Shown here piece after piece: positions 1-11,259 of a DNA stretch of 64,000 nt. The stretch is from the NCBI GenBank assembly GCA_946894095.1, contig OX335647.2, forward strand, positions 17,254,001-17,318,000. Reading direction: 5' to 3'. Position numbers and translations under genes: made by a program. The notes under the pieces are model-generated. The model saw only the letters and a program-made list of their open reading frames with translations, searched no databases and was not told the DNA's origin. The DNA comes from Incurvaria masculella. Lineage: Eukaryota > Arthropoda > Insecta > Lepidoptera > Incurvariidae. Position 1 is the first letter of the stretch; each line of letters begins with the position of its first letter.

Positions 1-342
1 TTTCTCAATTTTTTTTTCCAAAGCACATGGGAGTCGACTTGCTTTATTCCTTTCTGGGTGCAAAATCCTTACCTACTCACCTTGTTTTAACCATTGCTGT
101 ACTTCTTCTGCAAATGTCTTTAAGTATGTCGATATATTAAAAATCAATGGAAACGATATGGATGCATGGATATTTAGAATGCTGGATTTTTCTGTTAACT
201 GCCTAATGGTATGTAGATATTCAACAGTTGAGAAGTATTTTTTAAAGCCTGTCTGTTTGGTTATTCATCGCTTTTTTTAAATCTATGGCTTTACCAAATA
301 AATCCTAAAAATAATAATTTACAAATGTCAGACATCGCCCAC
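1..342. other. AT-rich non-coding stretch (putative intron 2 start)
   Basis: No gene, RNA or recognisable repeat is seen. On the minus strand this DNA follows the exon 2 donor (gtgggc from 342), so it is read as the beginning of the next intron of the host gene. The following exon would lie beyond the left edge of the window. Confidence 0.4.
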
Positions 343-511
343 CTGTATGCTGTAGACTGCGCTATCGTAAAGCACATGGAAGGTGAGGAACAGGCTGAGC
401 AGCGTAACCGAGAGCAGTGCGGCGGCGAGCTTGGGTCGAGACACGCCCACCACGAGCACGCAGTCCGCCAGCTCGCCCTCCGCCGGCCGGAACGCCGAGC
501 GCGGCAACCAC
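343..511 (-). CDS. Host gene exon 2: membrane-anchor exon of an unidentified type II-like membrane protein
   Basis: Seen: on the minus strand a pyrimidine-rich acceptor (ctactctcctcag) precedes 511, and a CAG/gtgggc donor follows 343. The exon is 169 nt. One base completes a codon and 56 full codons follow, starting WLPRSAF and ending VYSIQ. Residues about 28-48 of the exon (LAAALLSVTLLSLFLTF) form one hydrophobic segment preceded by SRPK, as in an uncleaved signal anchor with the N-terminus in the cytosol. The acceptor requires phase 2, which is what the candidate first exon at 20,873-20,973 supplies. Joined, the two exons encode about 90 residues: a hydrophilic N-terminus and then the anchor. 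Golgi glycosyltransferases and sulfotransferases often have this topology, but I do not recognise the family and name no function. The catalytic or lumenal part must lie left of the window. This exon is the parent of the 160-bp tandem array beside it. Confidence 0.6.
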
Positions 512-2774
512 CTGAGGAGAGTAGCACAAGTGAGCTGACATAAGCACATGGCGGCCGGGCCGCTCGACCGACAACAGTGCGGCGGCGAGCTTGGGTCGAG
601 ACACGCCCACCACGAGCACGCAGTCCGCCAGCTCGCCCTCCGCCGGCCGGAACGCCGAGCGCGGCAACCACCTGAGGAGAGTAGCACAAGTGAGCTGACA
701 TAAGCACATGGCGGCCGGGCCGCTCGACCGACAACAGTGCGGCGGCGAGCTTGGGTCGAGACACGCCCACCACGAGCACGCAGTCCGCCAGCTCGCCCTC
801 CGCCGGCTGGAACGCCGAGCGCGGCAACCACCTGAGGAGAGTGGCACAAGTGAGCTGACATAAGCACATGGCGGCCGGGCCGCTCGACCGACAACAGTGC
901 GGCGGCGAGCTTGGGTCGAGACACGCCCACCACGAGCACGCAGTCCGCCAGCTCGCCCTCCGCCGGCCGGAACGCCGAGCGCGGCAACCACCTGAGGAGA
1001 GTGGCACAAGTGAGCTGACATAAGCACATGGCGGCCGGGCCGCTCGACCGACAACAGTGCGGCGGCGAGCTTGGGTCGAGACACGCCCACCACGAGCACG
1101 CAGTCCGCCAGCTCGCCCTCCGCCGGCCGGAACGCCGAGCGCGGCAACCACCTGAGGAGAGTGGCACAAGTGAGCTGACATAAGCACATGGCGGCCGGGC
1201 CGCTCGACCGACAACAGTGCGGCGGCGAGCTTGGGTCGAGACACGCCCACCACGAGCACGCAGTCCGCCAGCTCGCCCTCCGCCGGCCGGAACGCCGAGC
1301 GCGGCAACCACCTGAGGAGAGTAGCACAAGTGAGCTGACATAAGCACATGGCGGCCGGGCCGCTCGACCGACAACAGTGCGGCGGCGAGCTTGGGTCGAG
1401 ACACGCCCACCACGAGCACGCAGTCCGCCAGCTCGCCCTCCGCCGGCCGGAACGCCGAGCGCGGCAACCACCTGAGGAGAGTGGCACAAGTGAGCTGACA
1501 TAAGCACATGGCGGCCGGGCCGCTCGACCGACAACAGTGCGGCGGCGAGCTTGGGTCGAGACACGCCCACCACGAGCACGCAGTCCGCCAGCTCGCCCTC
1601 CGCCGGCCGGAACGCCGAGCGCGGCAACCACCTGAGGAGAGTGGCACAAGTGAGCTGACATAACCACATGGCGGCCGGGCCGCTCGACCGACAACAGTGC
1701 GGCGGCGAGCTTGGGTCGAGACACGCCCACCACGAGCACGCAGTCCGCCAGCTCGCCCTCCGCCGGCCGGAACGCCGAGCGCGGCAACCACCTGAGGAGA
1801 GTAGCACAAGTGAGCTGACATAAGCACATGGCGGCCGGGCCGCTCGACCGACAACAGTGCGGCGGCGAGCTTGGGTCGAGACACGCCTACCACGAGCACG
1901 CAGTCCGCCAGCTCGCCCTCCGCCGGCCGGAACGCCGAGCGCGGCAACCACCTGAGGAGAGTGGCACAAGTGAGCTGACATAAGCACATGGCAGCCGGGC
2001 CGCTCGACCGACAACAGTGCGGCGGCGAGCTTGGGTCGAGACACGCCCACCACGAGCACGCAGTCCGCCAGCTCGCCCTCCGCCGGCCGGAACGCCGAGC
2101 GCGGCAACCACCTGAGGAGAGTGGCACAAGTGAGCTGACATAAGCACATGGCGGCCGGGCCGCTCGACCGACAACAGTGCGGCGGCGAGCTTGGGTCGAG
2201 ACACGCCCACCACGAGCACGCAGTCCGCCAGCTCGCCCTCCGCCGGCCGGAACGCCGAGCGCGGCAACCACCTGAGGAGAGTGGCACAAGTGAGCTGACA
2301 TAAGCACATGGCGGCCGGGCCGCTCGACCGACAACAGTGCGGCGGCGAGCTTGGGTCGAGACACGCCCACCACGAGCACGCAGTCCGCCAGCTCGCCCTC
2401 CGCCGGCCGGAACGCCGAGCGCGGCAACCACCTGAGGAGAGTGGCACAAGTGAGCTGACATAAGCACATGGCGGCCGGGCCGCTCGACCGACAACAGTGC
2501 GGCGGCGAGCTTGGGTCGAGACACGCCCACCACGAGCACGCAGTCCGCCAGCTCGCCCTCCGCCGGCCGGAACGCCGAGCGCGGCAATCACCTGAGGAGA
2601 GTGGCACAAGTGAGCTGACATAAGCACATGGCGGCCGGGCCGCTCGACCGACAACAGTGCGGCGGCGAGCTTGGGTCGAGACACGCCCACCACGAGCACG
2701 CAGTCCGCCAGCTCGCCCTCCGCCGGCCGGAACGCCGAGCGCGGCAACCACCTGAGGAGAGTGGCACAAGTGAG
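412..2774 (-). repeat. 160-bp tandem array made of a splice acceptor plus the start of exon 2 (about 14.8 copies)
   Basis: The word taagcacatg recurs at 541, 701, 861 and so on to 2621, exactly 160 bases apart (one copy reads taaccacatg, at 1661). Each unit, read on the minus strand, holds a branch-region-like stretch, a pyrimidine tract, CTCCTCAG and the first ~100 bases of exon 2, then about 35 bases unlike the exon. The acceptor AG recurs 15 times (512, 672 ... 2752). Units differ by only a few single-base changes (for example near 807, 1664, 1888, 1992, 2588), so expansion or homogenisation is recent. The left end merges with the real exon 2. The right end stops abruptly in a SINE tail at 2775. 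The array is GC-rich against AT-rich flanks. Confidence 0.95.
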
Positions 2775-3158
2775 TTTTTTTATATGTAACTGGACATGGC
2801 TGGCCTATACCAAACTGATATATATGAAATGATTGAGATATAAGCCTAACACACCACATGGGAACTAGGTAACATGCCAGAGCCTTCCTTATATTGCTCG
2901 GATACATTGAACTGAATGGAAAACACGGACAATTTGCATTGCCCTTTCGACCATGCGATGGTACCAACCCGGGCGGGATTGACCCTACCACCTAGTAAGT
3001 AAGGATGGGGACCTACAGGTTTACGTGGGATCCGAACCACGGCCAGCCTCAACGGTTGAAAATGGTCACCCATCCAGAACCCCACCGCGCTCAGAGGTGC
3101 TTACCCAGCTTATCGAATCGCATGGCGTCGCACTACTGGGCCACCGAGGCTGACAAGG
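2775..3158 (-). mobile_element. tRNA-derived SINE, head type A, minus orientation
   Basis: The T-rich left end (gtttttttatatgtaactgg) is the reversed tail of a SINE family present many times here. The body words (gacaatttgcattgcc, gatggtaccaacccggg, aaggatggggacctacag) are shared with the copies at 4,914, 26,130 and 42,403. The far end carries a tRNA-like head that reads, reversed, gcctcggtggcccagtagtg. It abuts the last unit of the 160-bp array with no spacer. Confidence 0.8.
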
Positions 3159-4913
3159 CTTATTGGGCGCGAACTAAAAGAGAATTTGTTCAACAGGAAC
3201 TAGTGTGTAATTTTCGAATCCTAGCGCATTGTGTGACCGTCAAATTCGACACGAATGTCTACGTTTTGAGCTGACAAAATTTTCAGTTTGATTGCTTGAA
3301 AAATGCAATAGATGCAACCTATAGAGATGTCTAGCCATTATGCACTGAGCTCAGACGGAGAGCCTGTGCCTGAACAGTAACTAAGGCAATTAAGTACGTC
3401 TGCGTCGTGCCAGAGGTTACGGCATCGTCGGTCGGCTCAATATTCAGTTGCAGCGGTCCCTTATTGATTCAAATAGAGCTTACATACACGGTGAATTATT
3501 TATTATGAATTACATGTATGTACATATAATACTCTCTATATTTACATACATGAGATAAATATTTACGATTCGTAAGTGTTTAACCTGCTTAGGCCAGAGC
3601 ATCAAACAAATAAACCCCAAGTTTTATCTTCTTTAATGATTTTCGAGATGTATGTGTTTAACGGAACTTCTCCGATTTTGATGAAATGTTTGTGCGTGTT
3701 TGAGTGGGGTCCTGGATGATTTAGCTTCATAATTGTACCCGGTAGGTGGCGCTGTTGTCGAGATATTGACCCGAACGGAGCCGGGAACCTAAGATAGTTC
3801 CTTATTAGTTTATTTCTCATGGATGGCTAATATCACACCCGCACCGTCATGATATTAGCTCGACCTAACGAGGTTAACGACTTGGACGGAAAATACGGTA
3901 CATTTCTCATTGCCGTTTCGACCACATTTTTATCCAACCCGGGTATCAGAATTTCAATTTAGTTAGTCAGTGAAGCACCCTGCTATTATAGTATATTTCT
4001 GCCCACTCTAAACGAATTCTTCTTTCGGTCTCTCTGTCATAGTTTTATTAGTTGGGCAGTTTGTCCCAGGTAGGCACGGAGATCTCCGTTCAGGTAGACA
4101 CATTTATGAACAACTTCAGGCGACGCACCACCATTCCTTCTTTAGGCCAAGCACATTAAAATCATGTAGTTGTAAAATATCACCAATTCACTGTATTTCT
4201 TTGTCTATCGAATGAATGTAGAAAAAACAAAACACTTAATTTTGGATACGTAAAAAATATTTTGTTTGCCTTATTATTGTGTTAATGCATGTGTATTAGG
4301 TTTATATACCAACTTTAATGTATGGCTTATGAATACAAACATAGATAGACATTTTTTTCAATGGTTTTTTTTAAACAAGATAAAAAGCTAGAGATTTGTT
4401 TTTTTTTTATTGAAAAGCTTAAGAAAAATATTTTAATAGTGGTGTACATTATTTCCCATAATATTTATTGGCCACATCGACAGAATTTGGGCACATTAGA
4501 AACAAGGACCAAATGTCAGAATGGGGTCAGTATATTATGCTATTGAACATACCATTGGCGCTTGCTCTACGTGCAAGCGGAAACTATGGAAAACGGAACT
4601 GTCAGCGTTACATGCATATTTTAATTCATGCCAAGATTCGTGCATTACGCTCGCGAAGCATCGTCAATTATTCGCAAATGTGTTAGCCTCTCATCAACAT
4701 GTGATAGATTCGATTAATTTTAATGATAGTTGTTAGCGTTTGGAGCCGCGTATACGGTGGCAGGTCGCGTGTCAGGTTTGTGTTTCGTGCGTGCGCTAAA
4801 TTATAATGATCCATCTCCCATCACGTGACGTGTGGGTGGGCGGAGAGGTATAAAGCGAACGATGATGTCAGACGTGACATTTTCTATGATCGATACGCAT
4901 TCGATACCTACCT
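3159..4913. other. Intronic DNA with one SINE fragment, otherwise nothing recognised
   Basis: AT-rich. Around 3,640-3,800 are phrases typical of transposon 3' regions in Lepidoptera (gattttgatgaaatgttt, cgaacggagccggg). No convincing coding exon is seen. Confidence 0.35.
3818..3955 (-). mobile_element. SINE fragment (tail half)
   Basis: catggatggctaatatcacaccc, cattgccgtttcgaccac and ccaacccgggt match the body and tail of the SINE family in reverse. It is diverged and has no head. Confidence 0.6.
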
Positions 4914-5257
4914 TCGATTCGATAAGCTGGGGAAGCACCTCTGAGCGCGGTCAGGTTCTGGATGGGTGACCATTTTCAACCGTTGAGGCTGTCCGTGGTT
5001 CGGATTCCACGTAAAGCTGTGGGTCCCCTTTCTTACTTGCTATAAGTAGGGTTAATCCAGCCCGGGTTGGTACCATCGCATTGAATAAACGATGGTCGAA
5101 GCACAAAAGAAAATTGTCCGTGTTTCCCATCAAGTTATATGTAGCCGAGCAATATAAGGAAGGTCCTGGTATGGCACTTAGTTCCCATGTGGTGTGTTAG
5201 GCTAATATCGGACGATCAGATCGGTATTAGCGATCCATGTCAAGTTACATAAAAAAA
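4914..5257 (+). mobile_element. SINE, head type A, plus orientation
   Basis: It shares gattcgataagctggggaa and the ggatgggtgaccattttcaa junction with the 2,775 copy, then the common body. It ends in caagttacataaaaaaa. Confidence 0.8.
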
Positions 5258-6111
5258 CCTACTGTGGCTTCATGGCCAAACCCGAAACTATAAAAAAGAG
5301 CGAAAAACACTCAAATAATTCATGATGTTTTTAATCACATACTATTATTGAAAGTAATTAAACTTTGAAAAGAAAAATGTCTTGAGTTTTCATATAAAAT
5401 ATAAAATGCGAAGAAACGTTTTTCCCGACCTATATTAAAGGTGCTCATAAAGATAAATGAACGCTTGATAATGAATATTTTGCTTAAGATACCAGGATTC
5501 ACGTATATCTCGAGGTCCTCGCAATCAAGAATGAACTTGAGAAGATTACAAAAAAAATCCTTCAACAAACTCTAGATTGTGTGATTATCTGAAAAGTTTA
5601 AAAATAATCATTGTAGGTGTATGCAAAAACTAAATGTTACAATCTACATTTGCCGAGTCTGAGATGATTTTGCGAAATGTAAGATATTTTCCTAAAACAC
5701 TTATCAATAACAAAGTAAAAATATTTTCGAAAAGGCATTCTGTCGTGTGTGAACGAAATCAAACTCTCCATATTCACCATCACAGAGAATTTCATGTATT
5801 GATATTTATTTTCAACTTTTCAGATTGTCGCCCCATTATCGCCATTATTGTTTATACTTATAAATAAGTTCCATACCGATAATCAAGTTGGAAGAGTGCT
5901 GAGGACGGTCCTTCAAAAAGATACTGATATAATCTGATTGATATATTGAACGATTTAAGTTGACTCCAACTAAAAAAAAATACCTATGTCAACCTCATAC
6001 TTTATTACAATATTTTATATAGTATGAATATATTTAATATATTTATATAGTATAATATATATATTTATTACATATTTTAATTATATATATAAAATTATAA
6101 TTTTTTTTTCG
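5258..6111. other. AT-rich intronic DNA
   Basis: No gene or known repeat is seen. A run of TATATA-rich sequence at about 6,000-6,110 directly precedes the mitochondrial insert. Confidence 0.4.
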
Positions 6112-6288
6112 TATCAGTAACACCAATCGTAATAGGTAGAACTAGAAAGACAATTATAATAAAAGCATGAGCTGTTACAATTTTATTATTTGGAGAATTT
6201 CCAATAAAAGATCCGGGTATTCTTAATTCTGCTCGAATCAGTATTGCAACACTGATTACAACAGAAGTTCCAACGATACCAACTACTT
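6112..6288 (-). pseudogene. COI (nuclear mitochondrial copy): NUMT: nuclear copy of part of mitochondrial cytochrome c oxidase subunit I
   Basis: Reverse-complemented, the stretch translates with COI-like text: VGIVGTS near the right end, then LIRAEL, a PGSFIG-like motif and [11 protein letters not shown] ... PITIG. The 28 bases coding for VTAHAFIII look almost unchanged from insect COI. In COI the corresponding motifs are VGTS, LIRAELG, PGSLIGDDQIYN and IVTAHAFIM. The DDQIYN region is altered and about one codon short, and GG after PITIG is lost. The region is under 180 bp, sits in AT-rich intron DNA, and cannot be functional. Boundaries are by similarity and may be off by 10-20 bases. Confidence 0.88.
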
Positions 6289-6528
6289 TTAAGCGGTTTT
6301 TTTTTAATTAGTCTATAAGAACGCGTCAAATTCGTCCAATCAAGTGCTGCAAAATTTCGTCTATCCTGCCAACAGAGTAACGGTGGCCATGTAACCGATA
6401 TTTTGTTTCATGTGTAATTATCATCACTACCCTATACAATTGCAGATTTGTTATATTTTTTAATTAAACGTTAAATCAATATATTTTTTCAGTTTTTAAA
6501 ATTCCTGTTTTTTTCCCTTTATGTATAA

Positions 6529-6837
6529 CTAGCTGAGGTACCCGGCTCCGCTCGGGTCAATGTCATTTTTGACTGATTGCGGGCTGGTCTAGTTCAGCGT
6601 GCGTTTACAATTCAAGCGGTCAAAATGTAATTATTTACGACATTACATTAGAAACCTAGAAATTACAGTATTTCTCCACGATTTAATGGAAGTTATTATA
6701 CATATAAACCTTCCTCTTCAATCACTCTATCTATTAAAAAAAACGCATCAAAATCCGTGGCGTAGTTTTAAAGATTTGCGCATACATAGGGATATAGGGA
6801 CAGGGAAAGCGACTTTGTTTTATAATATGTAGTGATG
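6529..6837 (+). repeat. Dispersed transposon relic of a type common in Lepidoptera
   Basis: It begins tagctgaggtacccggctcc and contains aaaccttcctcttcaatcac, aaaatccgtggcgtagtttt and gcgactttgttttataatat. These are recurrent words of abundant insect repeats. No coding capacity is seen. Related starts occur at 37,858 and 56,575. The class (LINE or Helitron tail) cannot be settled by eye. Confidence 0.55.
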
Positions 6838-7784
6838 TTTCTACGTTCATGATTTGCTGAAAATAATATTTTTTGCTTTGATAAAATGGCTGAAAGTTAA
6901 GGATTAAATTGTAAATTTCTTTATGAGACATTTTCTTTTATTAATAATGTTATAATATAATTGAATAGTAAATCATAATATTAAAAAAAAATTTGAAATT
7001 ACATTCCACCCCTACATAATCGTCCACCCGAAACAAACTATCTACGCCCTATTTAACTAGTGCCGTAAGAATAAATAATAATATACATTTGCCAAGCGAT
7101 ACGATCGTAGTTATATGTATCACGCAAACTAGTGGCGATAAAAATGCAAAGCTCATTTGACGGCCCACGCTCCAGATACGTGGCTACCATTTGAAACGTT
7201 ATACGGCGCGGGATTGGGGTGATATTTCAGCAGAAACGCGTGACGCGGGGTCAGGGCGCCCTCAAGGTCACTGCCGACGGCGTCATGGGCGCGGGAATCG
7301 GGGGAGGGGGGGTGGACGTGTCTAGAACGGCGGCGGGGTGGCTGCTAGGCGGGCGTCCGCCCTATCTGAATCGTCTTGGGTGAAATGACGTGCCTTGGTG
7401 GACATTTTGTTACTCACGCCAACTCGTTTGGGCAGCCAACGCTCTTTTGTGAGATATTACCTTGACCGATAACACGGAGATCGCCGTGGTGTAAGCATTC
7501 CATTTCTGTTTCCCCTATTGTATGTTACGCAAAAGCTTTGACCCAAGTAATTAATATTTTTATTTTCTGCCTTACGTATCTGTTTGCAATTTCAATTCCG
7601 CATTGGAAGGAAAACTAAAATAACTAATTTAAATTTGGGCATTCTGATCTGAACTGGATTGAAATAAACAAAAAGTTTAATAACTTTGTTCTGAAAATCC
7701 TGTCAATGAAAAGTTAGACTTCCATACAAAGTAATTCATAATTGAGTTAAAAAGAATCGAATTATAAGTAAGAACGTGGGAAAG
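6838..7784. other. Intronic DNA with a GC-rich island at 7,195-7,400
   Basis: 7,195-7,400 is CpG-rich with long G runs (gggggaggggggg near 7,305). It contains no open reading frame of note and is unlike the repeats around it. It may be a regulatory element of the host intron. The flanks are AT-rich and featureless. Confidence 0.35.
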
Positions 7785-7855
7785 TTGTATGTAATTGGAC
7801 ATGAAAGGCCTACACAATCACACCTACTGTCATGGCATTTGCCTGACACGCAACG
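7785..7855 (-). mobile_element. SINE tail fragment
   Basis: gtatgtaattggacatgaaa ... cacctactgtcatgg matches the reversed 3' end of the SINE family. Confidence 0.55.
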
Positions 7856-8439
7856 TGCAAGGAATGAGTTTCCAGCCAAGACCTCATGCAAAAAAAAATA
7901 CAGTAGACGAAAACATACATTTCGAAAATGTTTATTTTGGTAATTAGACACTTCAGATAATGTTTTCAAAACATTGCTGCCGAAATGTATGTGGTGGCCG
8001 TTGCAACAACCTGTACAGTCAGTTATGAATCGCATGTCGACTTCTTCAGTTTTAAAAAGGTTAGAGGTAGAAATGTGGAGATTTTATCAAAAAAATAAAT
8101 AATATTCATGAAAGTCCGACAGTGAGATAAGCTTAATTTTTTCTATTAGTTTTAATACCGCCGCTCTAGCTCATTCCTTTATCCGCTACCCTCGGATATA
8201 ATTCCACGAAGCGTTCCTTTTCCTTTCGTGACTCGATTTCATCTCAGATTAGTGGCTCAAGTTTGATGATATTTTATGAATACAAAGGAAATTCTCTTTA
8301 ACTCCCCGAAGTAAAAATCTTTTTTTTTTATTGGTCGTATATATTAATCGTTCTACTCTTATAACATGTAAACGATTACACATGGAAATATTTTCTCAAG
8401 CTTTTATTTAACTGGCAATGTTTGTATGAGATTGTGTGT

Positions 8440-8800
8440 TTAGGTCAAATCTTGCAAGCTGAATTGGAACCACTTCTTCTTATCCTACGGAGTAGAAAAT
8501 GTACATGTTAGTTCATTTCTAATGGCAATGCATTTTTACGTTAAGCATGACCTGAATCGACATCGAGTGCTAGCTCCATATTAAGTAACTATTCAAAGGT
8601 TTACAGCGCAGATACGAACTTTGGGTGCGCATTTTACTATGATAGCCGGTTTTAAGTTTTACCATGAAATGATGAAAAAAGATGATGAAATGAATGCACT
8701 CAGGGTTGGGCCCTGACTAGAGAACTCCTCAATGGTTAGAAGCACAGACATGAAATATTGTATAGGCATTCAAGTATGATCTAAACACATTAAAAGGGCC
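8440..8800 (+). repeat. Dispersed repeat G, copy 1
   Basis: It shares gctgaattggaaccacttc, ttatcctacggag, gaatcgacatcgag and actcctcaatggttag with 36,370-37,240. No coding capacity. The class is unknown. Confidence 0.6.
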
Positions 8801-8956
8801 TCTTTTACCACCCTACCATAAACATGTTAACGACTAAGCATGAATGAGTATTTACTTTGAATAAAATTACAATAACGGAACATTTTCCGTATTTTTTTTT
8901 CTCAAATGGCTTATGTTGATTAAAAGTAAAAATATTGCATTCATTACTTTATTTTA

Positions 8957-9279
8957 ATTGGGCCAGAAGACTTGCCTTTCAGGCGAGAGGTTATGGGTTC
9001 AAATCCTTGCCCCGGTCATGCACCACTTTCTTTCTTTCTTTGAGTTAGTTAAGTGCATTTCGTTTCGAATACGAGCTGTTCCATGGTTCGGAACCCATGT
9101 AAAACTGTAGGTTTTCCGCCTGGGTTGGTACCACCGCATTGATAGAACTATGATTGAAGCTGCAATGAAAAATTGTCCGTGTTTTCCATCCAATTCAGTC
9201 TAGCCATGGTCATAAAGGGATGGTTCTGGATTGGCACCTAATTCCGTCGGGAATGTGGTGATTAGGCTAATATCATGCC
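8957..9279 (+). mobile_element. SINE, head type B (truncated), plus orientation
   Basis: A pol III B box-like ggttcaaatcc... occurs as gggttcaaatccttgccc near 8,996. The common body then runs to aggctaatatcatgcc. The A-box half is diverged or missing and there is no poly-A. Confidence 0.75.
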
Positions 9280-10782
9280 GAATGAAGATGTCGTGATTTC
9301 AAATATAATGTTTATTGTCTATGGTCGTTCAGGCAAGATGGTCAAGCAAATAATGAGTTCCGTAAACCTATGGAACGGAAGGATCTGTGCGCAAAGCCAA
9401 GTACTTTCCATTTAAAACGTCAGCGGCTGCGGAGAAACCAAATCCGATATAGTTTTGTTTCTGCGCAGACGCTGGCGCTTATAAGGGGTTAGGCCCGGTT
9501 CGTCCCGAGCGGTATACCTGGTGAAATAAGTAGGTGCAGTCGACTAAAGTTCTAAGGATACTTTTCCCGTAACAGTTAAAATAAAAAAAAAACATTCATT
9601 CTAGGGTTTGGTTGACACACTTAAGGCTGTCGGGAATTCACAGGAAATCTAAGATTTGATTTTTTTAAGAAATGCATTCTTTGTCCATTGGCCAAGGCAC
9701 AATTTTGCACGGCGATTAATGGCCATGAAAACAGCGAAATCGTCTTCCAGGCCCTAACGTTTCCCTACCTCTAAAAGTTGTCATATTTAAGTATCTTTTT
9801 TTATATCACTTGTTTGTTTTGATGTTTTGATTTTTTACGTGAATATTGGTTTTTTTTCCAGGAAAAATAAATCTAAAATGAACGAAAAAAAAGACAACTT
9901 TTTTCCAATGTTTATTAGCCAATAGTTTTGAATCTACAAGGTATATTAAAAATATTAATACATACAGACATAGAATTCTTTAATATATTTTAGAATCCAA
10001 AATTTCATAAACGTAGTAAAATATTAAGAGCATGGAAACAGTTATCGCCCGTAGTAGGGGGATAGGGTAACGACTCTCTTAATACTAGATGTTCTCAATT
10101 TATGTTTAACTCAGCCCCGTAATTGTTGAAAAACTCTCAATATTTTAACTGCTAATCTGCGATCTTCGATCGACTGTACACATGTATAGATTCCCAGACG
10201 CTAGAAGCGTTGGTCTTGTATTACGAATGCACCCCGCCTCGCCAAGGCGCTAACTTTGTCCTCCATTCTGTTCTCTTTTTGTACGATAAATGTGACCCTT
10301 GGCTGGGAGCACTTTAACTTTTCTCTATCCTGCAAAGAGATTCTATTCTAAAATATAAAGTGATTTAGCAAGGAAAGTTTGCTATGTACATTAAGACGAA
10401 TATTTGATTGCAAAGTTGATTAACCTTTTGTCTTGAAGTGAACTGTTCCTAATACGCCAGTCTTTTCTCTTTCCAAGTGGAAAGGGGGGTAATGTAAAAG
10501 AGGAAAACATAACCTAACCTAACCTAACCTAGTTAATTAAAATCCTATGCGTCACGTTTTAGACCTTGTATCGACCGTTATGTCGCATAAGAAGTGGTTT
10601 TCTTGCGCAATTATTACCACTTCACCTTTCTTTTGACATTCCGAACACAGAGATCAAGTTTAATCCAAAAAAGTATACATACCCCATCATCATCAATTAA
10701 TTAACGTTGCTACCATTTTCATTCTTGGTATTATATTCAAATACGCCTGCGATTACAGTAAAAGATAATTAAATTTAATTTT
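9280..10782. other. Intronic DNA, no gene recognised
   Basis: A moderately GC-rich patch lies at 9,330-9,530 and the rest is AT-rich. The only repeat seen is a CCTAA tract at 10,511. Confidence 0.4.
10511..10531. repeat. Short interstitial telomere-type repeat (CCTAA)n
   Basis: Four perfect AACCT units, the complement of the insect telomere unit TTAGG, follow the near-match aacat. Confidence 0.7.
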
Positions 10783-10895
10783 CATTTCATTTATTTAAAT
10801 TTTTTGTAGTCAAACTACACTAAGTTACGTCATAAACTGATAGATTCACGCGTTCAATTAATTCAGTCAAGAAGAACCCGCAAAGAAACATCACT
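10783..10895 (-). mobile_element. LINE 3'-end-like repeat, copy 1
   Basis: ttcatttcatttatttaaa, gtagtcaaactacac and aagaagaacccgcaaagaaa are shared with 18,308-18,425. The sequence matches the frequent lepidopteran LINE 3' untranslated end in reverse. The family name is inferred, not tested. Confidence 0.5.
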
Positions 10896-11259
10896 GTAAC
10901 AACACAATAATGAAATACATATTTTAGTAGATCTATATGCTACTGTCAAACATATTTTAGGTAAAACAGTTTAAGACAAAGAACAAAGTACAAATGAAAC
11001 AGCAAACATCAGTGAAAATGGAAAGGGATTAACATGAATGATTAACTTTTATAAGTCTAGGCTAGGATAATGCTATAAAGAGAATTGGAGATAAATAATT
11101 ATGATTTGGAGCAGCACAACGAGAGGCAATCACAAAACCGTAGCATCGCTAAGCCGATAATTCAAAGAATGATCCAATCGATCTTGACCAAAATGATTCC
11201 ATTTAAACAGATAATACAATATTGAACTTTTGTATGTTCCTGTGTAAGATCTTAGATTA

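Noticed and set aside
412..2774. CRISPR-like or centromeric satellite reading of the array
   Set aside because: There are no spacers, the unit is wholly repeated, and it contains recognisable exon and acceptor sequence of the adjoining gene.
328..2991. 887-codon open frame across the tandem array (minus), and companions of 512 and 741 codons
   Set aside because: They arise because a stop-free 160-bp unit is repeated. The peptide is the same unit read in three frames and begins in a SINE. Not an independent gene.
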